5,000 bases of DNA, taken from Abditibacteriales bacterium (GTDB taxonomy: Bacteria > Armatimonadota > Abditibacteriia > Abditibacteriales > JANWYM01). Shown piece by piece: positions 1 to 4,691 of the stretch. The position numbers and the translations under genes are program-made. The number at the start of each line of letters is the position of its first letter. The first letter of the stretch is position 1. Where the stretch lies: positions 1 through 5,000 of the forward strand of contig JANWYM010000349.1 of NCBI GenBank assembly GCA_025055355.1. The letters run 5' to 3'. A model generated the notes under the pieces. That model saw only the letters and a program-made list of their open reading frames with translations. It had not been told where the DNA came from and ran no database searches.

Positions 1-122
1 TGGGTCGCTCGCCGACGGCGGAAGAACTACAAGCGTTTGTCAATGCGTTGAACCACCCCGATGTCACACCGCAGGTGGTGCTGCAAGCGTTGGTGTCGTC
101 GCGGGAGTATCTGTATTACTAA
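1..122 (+). CDS. C-terminal end of an unidentified protein (DUF1553-, DUF4214- or DUF1800-like tail)
   Basis: Only the last 39 codons are present, read in the frame that starts at base 3 and ends with TAA at 120-122. The peptide opens GRSPTAEEL and closes LVSSREYLYY, a helical segment with the pattern 'R-x-P-T-x-x-E-L ... L-x-S-x-E-(Y/F)-L-Y'. That pattern is typical of the C-terminus of DUF1549/DUF1553 proteins, whose genes often sit beside DUF1501 genes. DUF4214 repeats and DUF1800 proteins end in similar 'L-x-S-x-E-(Y/F)' helices, so the family cannot be fixed from this fragment. The neighbouring gene encodes a DUF1501-like exported protein, which slightly favours DUF1553 or DUF1800. That this is coding sequence is fairly secure from its composition and clean stop; the family call is a guess. 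Confidence 0.55.
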   Translation, partial: GRSPTAEELQAFVNALNHPDVTPQVVLQALVSSREYLYY

Positions 123-263
123 GAAATATTGGGGCGGCTGGTTTGTTGATTGACTGGGTGGCTGGGCGATTGATGCTGTCTGCCGATTTCGAGTGATTAG
201 TGATTAATGAAATGAATCGGCAAAGAGCGTCAACCGTCCCAACTATCCAAGCGACTGAGGTTT
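123..263. other. Intergenic spacer with degenerate short-word repeats
   Basis: This 141-bp gap has no convincing gene. Positions 145-175 are a G/T-rich run of four-base words of the form GNNT (GATT, GACT, GGGT, GGCT, GGGC, GATT). The 7-bp word AGTGATT occurs twice in tandem at 192-205, followed by related AT-rich words. I see no promoter that I would defend: TTGACT at 150-155 has no matching -10 box 17 bases downstream. The only translation signal is the GAGG at 257-260, just before the next gene. Confidence 0.5.
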
Positions 264-1442
264 ATGAAAAAGGACACCGATTGCACTTTCAGCCGCCGTT
301 CGTTCCTTCGTATCGCTGGCGTCGGCTCAACGATACTGCCGTCCGCGTTGCGCGGCGTATTCGCGCAGTCGCCGGCGTTCAAGACGCAACGCGTGGTTAT
401 CATCGTGTTCGGCGGCGGCGTGCGGACGCTGGATGCTTTCGGTTTCAACTACGACACGCAAAGACAAGACCGCACGCCCAACGCCCGCAGCCTGATGGAG
501 TTGGGCTTGAAGGAGGGCGCAATGTTCCCGGCGACGCGGGCGGCAGGGGGGAGTCACTACGGCGCGTCGCTGGCGATTTTCACGGGCGTGCCCGAAGGCA
601 TGACCGAGCGTTCCATGCAGCGCACGCTGAACCCGACGGTGTTCGAGTATGTGCGCAAGCAGAAGAATCTGGACGCGAACCACGTCTGGCTCGTTGCCTC
701 CTCGCCGGGGCAGTCTTTGAACTTCGGTCACAGTGTTCATCCCGACTACGGCGCGCGCTACGGTGCGAACGTCCTCAGCCCCGAAGGACTGCTCAACCCC
801 GCACTCGCCCAAGCGGCGCAGAGGCATGGCGTGCAACCCGACGACGCGGCTGCCGACGCGGTCCATCGCTTGCGCAGCGCCTTAAATGCCGCACCGCCCG
901 AGGGCTTCGCCAGCGACGCTTCCACCACGCGGCAGATGGAGCGGCGATTAATGCAAATGCTCAACGACGCCAAGCCGTTCACCGGCGTGAACGCCGCCGA
1001 CGCGCGGACAATGGCGGTGGCAACCGATATTCTCAAAACCGTCAAGCCCCTTGTGTTGGGCGTCCACCTCGACAACGCTGACATTGCGCATACCAGTTAT
1101 CGCAACTACTTGCAGGTCATCAGCGACAACGACCGCGCAATTCAGCAGATGATGAACACCATCAAAGCCGACCCGCAACTCAAAGATTCCACGACGGTTT
1201 TCATCCTCCCCGAATTCGGGCGCGACGCGGGCAGCCCCAACAAGTTCGGCGGTCTCGACCACATCTCGCCCTCCCTGCATCTGGGCTACGTCACCCTCGT
1301 CGTTTGGGGGCCCGACGTGAAGAAAGGCATTTACAACAAAGAAATCTCCGCCGCTGACGTTTGCCCCACCGCCTGCTACCTGCTCGGCGTCAAAGCCGAA
1401 CATGCCAAAGGGCGCGTGCTGACGGAGGTGCTGGCGCAGTGA
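264..1442 (+). CDS. Tat-exported alkaline phosphatase/sulfatase-superfamily protein, DUF1501-like
   Basis: The 392-residue product starts with a twin-arginine signal: SRRSFLR at residues 10-16, a hydrophobic stretch to about 30, and a likely cleavage site after VFAQ (residue 35). It is therefore probably exported folded. The mature part begins with a beta strand and glycine loop (RVVIIVFGGG, 43-52), like the first strand of alkaline phosphatase-superfamily and DUF1501 proteins. Candidate metal ligands follow in superfamily order: HLDNADIAH (268-276, with D269, D273 and H276), LPEFGRD (315-321), and DH at 332-333. The segment SAADVCPTACYLLGV (362-376) matches the usual 'D-x-x-P-T-x-x-x-L-L-G' helix near the end of sulfatases. 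No certain nucleophile Ser/Thr is visible, so the reaction and substrate are unknown. The ATG has a close GAGG at 257-260. The TGA lies at the edge of an 8-bp repeat array. A long overlapping frame (200-1081) has arginine-rich, non-protein-like composition and was dismissed. Confidence 0.85.
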   Translation: MKKDTDCTFSRRSFLRIAGVGSTILPSALRGVFAQSPAFKTQRVVIIVFGGGVRTLDAFGFNYDTQRQDRTPNARSLMELGLKEGAMFPATRAAGGSHYGASLAIFTGVPEGMTERSMQRTLNPTVFEYVRKQKNLDANHVWLVASSPGQSLNFGHSVHPDYGARYGANVLSPEGLLNPALAQAAQRHGVQPDDAAADAVHRLRSALNAAPPEGFASDASTTRQMERRLMQMLNDAKPFTGVNAADARTMAVATDILKTVKPLVLGVHLDNADIAHTSYRNYLQVISDNDRAIQQMMNTIKADPQLKDSTTVFILPEFGRDAGSPNKFGGLDHISPSLHLGYVTLVVWGPDVKKGIYNKEISAADVCPTACYLLGVKAEHAKGRVLTEVLAQ

Positions 1443-1580
1443 CCACAGGACCACGGGACCACAGGACCACAGGACCACAGGACCACAAGTCGCATCGTCG
1501 TATAGTCAGTGGTCCTGTGGTCCCGTGGTCTCGTGGTCCTGTGGTCTCGTGGTCCTGTGGTCCTGTGCTCCTGTGGTCAT
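1442..1580. repeat. Head-to-head 8-bp tandem repeat array (ACCACAGG / inverse) forming a long inverted repeat
   Basis: The left arm (1442-1489) has six contiguous 8-bp words: ACCACAGG four times plus ACCACGGG and ACCACAAG. A 21-bp spacer (1490-1510) follows. The right arm (1511-1574) has eight words of the inverse type (GGTCCTGT, with GGTCCCGT, GGTCTCGT and GCTCCTGT variants), plus a partial word to 1580. Positions 1449-1470 and 1509-1530 are perfect 22-bp inverse complements, so RNA or single-stranded DNA here could form a very stable hairpin with many alternative registers. The array begins on the last base of the preceding TGA. No U-tract follows, so it is not a standard intrinsic terminator, although it may still impede polymerase or protect the 3' end. 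Copy number could vary by slippage. It is not a CRISPR array, since the words are contiguous and far too short. Confidence 0.92.
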
Positions 1581-1588
1581 TTCCCCCC

Positions 1589-1617
1589 TTGACCCTTCTC
1601 CCTCCACCGGCTACAAT
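1589..1617 (+). promoter_or_regulatory. Sigma70-type promoter for the CDF transporter gene
   Basis: TTGACC at 1589-1594 and TACAAT at 1612-1617 are separated by 17 bp, each one base off consensus. Transcription would begin near 1624, giving a leader of about 28 bases before the ATG at 1652. The promoter lies just past the repeat array, so the transporter can be transcribed independently of the upstream gene. Its position also supports the 1652 start over in-frame extensions into the repeats. Confidence 0.7.
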
Positions 1618-1651
1618 CAACGTTGCATCTCTCACACCAGCGGGTGAAACG

Positions 1652-3076
1652 ATGGCCAGCGGACAGACAACTCAAACACCTCAGGAGGCGGCGCGGGAGA
1701 AGGAATGGGTGGCGTTTTCCTCCGTGCTGGCGGCGGTGTTTCTCACCGCGTTGAAACTCATCACGGGCATCGTGACGGGGAGTTTAGGGATTCTCGCGGA
1801 AGCGGCGAACTCCGGGTTGGACGTGCTGGTTACGTTCGTCACTTACCTCGCCGTGCGGCTATCGGGCAAACCGGCGGACCGCTCCCACCCCTACGGGCAC
1901 GAGAAGGTCGAAAGCCTCTCGGCGCTGATTGAAACGCTGTTGCTGTTGCTCACCTGCGGTTGGATTGTCAATGAAGCGGTGCAGCGGTTGTTTTATAAGT
2001 CGGTGCACGTGCAGCCCACGTGGTGGGCGTTTGCCGTCATGGGGATTTCGATTGTCGTGGACATCACTCGCTCCCGCACCCTGTCCCGCGCCGCTAAGAA
2101 GCACAACAGTCATGCCCTGGAAGCCGATGCGCTGCACTTCAGCACGGATGTATGGAGTTCCAGTATCGTCATCATCGGGTTGCTCATGGTCCAATTAAAC
2201 GCGGCGCTGGGTGGGCGGTACCCGATGCTGGAACGCGCCGACGCCATTGCCGGGCTCATCGTGGCGACACTCATTGTCTGGCTCAGTTTGCGGCTGGGCA
2301 AGAAAACGGTGGACGTGTTGCTCGACCGCGCCCCAGAAGGCTTGGCGCAGGAGATTGAGGATGCCGCCCGGCAGGTCGAGGGTGTGTTGGACTGCTACCG
2401 CGTGCGGCTGCGACAGGCGGGGGACAAAGTGTTTGTGGACCTGACCGTCGCCGTTGGGCGCAATCAACCGTTTGAGCGCAGCCACGACATTGCCGACGCG
2501 GTGGAAGAGAGAATCCGCGAGCGTGTCCCAAGAGCCGATGTCGTCGTCCACGTTGAGCCGATTGAAGAGGAAACCGAAAACGTCGCCGAGCGGCTGCACG
2601 TCATCGCCCAGCGACAGGGGTTGACCGTTCACAACGTCGCCGTTTACGAACTGCGCAGACGCTACTACGTGGAACTGCATTTGGAGGTGGACGCAAAACT
2701 TAACCTGCGCGAGGCGCATGACATCGCCAGCCGCCTGGAACGCGACCTGCGGAACGAAATCCCCCACATCGCCGCCATCAACACCCACATCGAATCCCGT
2801 CTGATGCAGGTCGCGCGTGGGCAGGACGTCACTGCCAAGTCAGCCGACGTGGTGGACACCGTGAAACGCGTCGCCCGCACCATCCCCGGACTGCGCAACT
2901 GTCACAATGTGGTTGTGCGCCACGTCAACAACGGTTTGGACATATCCCTCCACTGCACCTTCGACGGCAGCACGCCCATTACCCAAATTCATGACGCCTC
3001 CACTCTCATCGAAGACCGCCTCAAAGCCGCCTTGCCCCAGGTCGAGCGCGTGCTGGTTCACGCGGAGCCCGAGTAG
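1652..3076 (+). CDS. Cation diffusion facilitator (CDF) metal efflux transporter with three tandem C-terminal domains
   Basis: The 474-residue inner-membrane protein should export divalent metal ions (Zn, Fe, Mn, Co or Cd type) in exchange for protons. Six membrane segments lie near residues 22-41, 46-68, 88-112, 122-140, 157-183 and 194-215. The transport site is N53-x3-D57 in TM2 and H162-x3-D166 in TM5; E. coli FieF/YiiP has DxxxD and HxxxD. The YiiP site-B triad is kept as D76, H79 and H83 in the TM2-TM3 loop. Most family members have about 300 residues and one cytoplasmic dimerisation domain. This one has three in a row, roughly 231-303, 310-382 and 398-473, each ending in a P-x6/7-H-x-E motif. 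Domains 2 and 3 each keep four His at the YiiP spacing; domain 1 keeps two. The start is ATG at 1652, the first in-frame ATG after the promoter, with only a weak GGGTG upstream. A frame extending back to 1361 just translates the repeats. The metal is not predictable with confidence. Confidence 0.93.
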   Translation: MASGQTTQTPQEAAREKEWVAFSSVLAAVFLTALKLITGIVTGSLGILAEAANSGLDVLVTFVTYLAVRLSGKPADRSHPYGHEKVESLSALIETLLLLLTCGWIVNEAVQRLFYKSVHVQPTWWAFAVMGISIVVDITRSRTLSRAAKKHNSHALEADALHFSTDVWSSSIVIIGLLMVQLNAALGGRYPMLERADAIAGLIVATLIVWLSLRLGKKTVDVLLDRAPEGLAQEIEDAARQVEGVLDCYRVRLRQAGDKVFVDLTVAVGRNQPFERSHDIADAVEERIRERVPRADVVVHVEPIEEETENVAERLHVIAQRQGLTVHNVAVYELRRRYYVELHLEVDAKLNLREAHDIASRLERDLRNEIPHIAAINTHIESRLMQVARGQDVTAKSADVVDTVKRVARTIPGLRNCHNVVVRHVNNGLDISLHCTFDGSTPITQIHDASTLIEDRLKAALPQVERVLVHAEPE

Positions 3077-3100
3077 ATACTACCCGGAGGCGGTGTGAAT

Positions 3101-3129
3101 TTGAAGAATCGTGTCGTTTAGTGTATAAT
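3101..3129 (+). promoter_or_regulatory. Sigma70-type promoter for the SWIM zinc-finger gene
   Basis: TTGAAG at 3101-3106 and a perfect TATAAT at 3124-3129 are separated by 17 bp. The predicted transcription start is near 3136, giving a leader of about 43 bases. The site is in the 102-bp gap after the CDF stop codon, so the SWIM-DUF5691 genes appear to begin their own transcription unit. No operator-like palindrome is evident around it. Confidence 0.75.
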
Positions 3130-3164
3130 AAGCGCAGCCGTTCTCAGAGTGCCTAAGTGACTTT

Positions 3165-3171
3165 GGGGAGG
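3165..3171 (+). promoter_or_regulatory. Ribosome binding site of the SWIM gene
   Basis: GGGGAGG at 3165-3171 lies seven bases before the ATG at 3179, near-ideal spacing. It is much stronger than the sites before the other genes here and fixes this start codon. Confidence 0.8.
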
Positions 3172-3178
3172 TGTTGCC

Positions 3179-4519
3179 ATGCCGCCGACATGGACAACTG
3201 AGCAGATTCTCGCCCTGGCGCCAGATGTGAGTTCGATGGAGTCGAGCAAGGACCTGGCAGACCCGGATCTGTGGCAGACGCTGGGCTGTAATGATACCGC
3301 CGCGTGGGGTGAGTATCAGGGCAGCGCGAAAGCCCCCTATCAGGTGCAGATTGAACTGAGCAAACCCACGTTCAAATGCTCCTGTCCCAGCCGCAAGTTT
3401 CCGTGCAAGCACGGGTTAGGGCTGTTCCTTCTGCTCGCCAACTATCCCGATGAGTTCAAACAAAAAGAGCCGCCTCCGTGGGTGACAGACTGGCTTGCCT
3501 CCCAAGCCCGACGGAGGGGCAGGCGTCGCCCCCAGCCCGTTGGGGCGGACGTCCCTGCCAGACCAGAACGAGTTGTTGACCCGAAGGCGCGAGCCAAACG
3601 CGCCATGCAGCGCGAGGCGCGCGTCGCCGCCGGGCTTCAGGAACTTGAACTTTACTTGTGCGATCTCGTGCGCAACGGACTCGCAGCCGTGCAGTCTCAG
3701 CCTTACAGTTTTTGGGAAGCCCACGCGCGCCGCCTGGTGGACGCGCAAGCGCCGAGTGTGGCGCGGGAGTTGCGCAAGATCGCGAAAATTCCCTCTTCGG
3801 GCGCGGGCTGGCCGGGGCGGTTGCTGGAACGTTTGTCGCGGCTGTATCTTCTCATCGAAGCGTTCAAGCGCATTGAGACGCTGCCACCCGACATGCAAGC
3901 CGACATACGCACCGCTATCGGCTGGACGCAGAACCAGAACGAGTTGATGACCGCCGCAGGCGTGCGCGACCGCTGGTTGGTGTTGGGGCAGAGCGTCGAA
4001 GAGGAAGACCGCCTGCGCGTGCAACGCACTTGGCTGTGGGGCAGGGAGAGCAAGCGCCCCGCGCTCGTGCTGCACTTCGCGCCCATCGAGCAGCCCGTTC
4101 CCGACACCGGCCTCGTCGCCGGCACCTGCCTTGATGCGGAGTTGGTTTTCTTCCCCAGCGCGTATCCGTTGCGCGCGCTGGTCAAAGAGCGTCACGCCGC
4201 GCCCGCGCCGATTGACGCCCTGCCCGGATTCCCCACTATCGCCGCTGCCACCGCTGCCTACGCCGCCGCACTCGCCCGCAATCCGTGGCTGGAGCGGTTC
4301 CCGATGCCGCTGCAATCCGTCGTTCTCATGCGCGATGGTGAAGGCTGGTCGTTATATGATAGCGAAGGACGAACGTTGTCCCTCGTTCAGCGCTTGCAAA
4401 ACGGCTGGCTTCTTCTTGCTCTCAGCGGCGGTCATCCGATAGATGTGTGCGGGGAGTGGGACGGGGATCACTTCCGGCTGTTGGGTGCTATGGTCGAGGG
4501 GAGGTTTGTTGTCCCGTGA
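3179..4519 (+). CDS. SWIM zinc-finger family protein (partner of DUF5691)
   Basis: The 446-residue, probably cytoplasmic protein has a SWIM zinc finger near its N-terminus: C67-x-C69-x6-C76-x-H78 (CSCPSRKFPCKH). SWIM fingers bind nucleic acid or protein. The preceding segment YQVQIELSKPTFKC is the usual beta-strand lead-in. After the finger come an Arg/Pro-rich linker (about 111-145), a helical region with the family-typical VDAQAPSVARELR (188-200) and GWPGRLLERLSRLYLL (210-225), and a beta-rich C-terminal part of unknown function (about 280-446). I recognise this layout from the bacterial SWIM proteins encoded next to DUF5691, which is indeed the next gene. The precise role is unknown; a nucleic-acid or effector-binding component of a MoxR/VWA-type system is plausible but inferred. 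It has its own promoter and a strong ribosome binding site. Part of the linker is encoded by an imperfect DNA palindrome (3518-3559). The TGA at 4517-4519 lies inside a 7-bp repeat array. Confidence 0.9.
   Translation: MPPTWTTEQILALAPDVSSMESSKDLADPDLWQTLGCNDTAAWGEYQGSAKAPYQVQIELSKPTFKCSCPSRKFPCKHGLGLFLLLANYPDEFKQKEPPPWVTDWLASQARRRGRRRPQPVGADVPARPERVVDPKARAKRAMQREARVAAGLQELELYLCDLVRNGLAAVQSQPYSFWEAHARRLVDAQAPSVARELRKIAKIPSSGAGWPGRLLERLSRLYLLIEAFKRIETLPPDMQADIRTAIGWTQNQNELMTAAGVRDRWLVLGQSVEEEDRLRVQRTWLWGRESKRPALVLHFAPIEQPVPDTGLVAGTCLDAELVFFPSAYPLRALVKERHAAPAPIDALPGFPTIAAATAAYAAALARNPWLERFPMPLQSVVLMRDGEGWSLYDSEGRTLSLVQRLQNGWLLLALSGGHPIDVCGEWDGDHFRLLGAMVEGRFVVP
3518..3559. repeat. Imperfect inverted repeat inside the SWIM coding sequence
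   Basis: GGCAGGCGTCGCCCCC (3518-3533) and GGGGCGGACGTCCCTGCC (3542-3559) are near inverse complements around an 8-base loop. The pairing blocks GGCAGG/CCTGCC, CGTC/GACG and GCCCC/GGGGC are interrupted by small bulges. A smaller CCTCC/GGAGG hairpin (3498-3502 and 3513-3517) lies just upstream. The element encodes the Arg/Pro-rich linker after the zinc finger (about residues 114-127), a place likely to tolerate insertions. It could be a palindromic repeat element that entered in frame, or simply GC-rich linker codons. Confidence 0.55.
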
Positions 4520-4677
4520 AACGTGAGACGTGAGGTGTGCAGCATGAACATGTCACGGGGGGGTTTGTCATTCTAAGCGGAGCGAAGAACCTCGAAAGTG
4601 ACGCAGATATGCTTCATGCCGTTCAGCATGACATCAGCCGCACACTAAGTTCACGTTTCATGCTTCACGTCTCACGT
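4514..4677. repeat. Head-to-head 7-bp repeat array filling the SWIM-DUF5691 gap
   Basis: Left words in one 7-bp register are CCGTGAA (4514), ACGTGAG (4521), ACGTGAG (4528), degenerate GTGTGCA (4535) and GCATGAA (4542). Right words in inverse orientation are TTCACGT (4650), TTCATGC (4657), TTCACGT (4664) and CTCACGT (4671). A perfect 15-bp inverted repeat results (4519-4533 with 4665-4679), and GCATGAA/TTCATGC can add a second paired block after a bulge. The array starts within the SWIM stop codon region and ends about 12 bases before the next ATG. The roughly 100-bp middle holds a separate imperfect palindrome. TTTT at 4677-4680 follows the right arm, but the loop is too long for an ordinary terminator. 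Confidence 0.85.
4566..4633. repeat. Imperfect palindromic element (TGTCAT...ATGACA) within the spacer
   Basis: The segment 4566-4593 matches the inverse complement of 4606-4633 at 19 of 28 positions by hand count, with a 12-base loop. Ends are TGTCAT and ATGACA. The left half (TGTCATTCTAAGCGG then AGCGAAGAACCTC) resembles from memory a dispersed intergenic repeat of the 'GTCATTCTGAGCG...GAAGAATCTC' kind seen in several environmental bacterial genomes. It is probably one copy of a REP- or MITE-like dispersed element; no coding capacity is visible. Confidence 0.6.
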
Positions 4678-4691
4678 TTTATCCTCTGCTT

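Noticed and set aside
150..178. A promoter with TTGACT at 150-155 for the Tat protein gene
   Set aside because: No acceptable -10 hexamer lies 16-18 bases downstream, and the region is low-complexity G/T words where such a match can be fortuitous.
200..1081. A 293-codon open frame overlapping the Tat protein gene on the same strand
   Set aside because: Its product is extremely Arg-rich and shows no domain pattern. The overlapping 264-1442 frame has a Tat signal and superfamily motifs. It is a GC-rich shadow frame.
1449..1530. Intrinsic terminator of the Tat protein gene
   Set aside because: The hairpin is long, has a 38-base loop, and is not followed by a U-tract. Termination there is possible but not supported by the standard signature.
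1442..1580. CRISPR array
   Set aside because: The repeats are 8 bp, contiguous, and switch orientation across a single spacer; there are no regular unique spacers and no cas genes.
1390..1635. A minus-strand open frame across the repeat array
   Set aside because: It consists of translated 8-bp repeats with no start signal or domain. Open frames arise automatically in stop-free tandem repeats.
1361..1651. An N-terminal extension of the CDF protein back to 1361
   Set aside because: It would translate the 8-bp repeats into an 8-residue peptide repeat, overlap the upstream gene, and begin before the well-placed promoter at 1589-1617. CDF proteins normally begin near TM1, as the 1652 start gives.
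2195..2788. A long minus-strand open frame inside the CDF gene, and similar ones at 3416-4315 and 327-866
   Set aside because: They lie antisense to well-supported genes, show no recognisable domains, and are expected from codon bias in GC-rich DNA.
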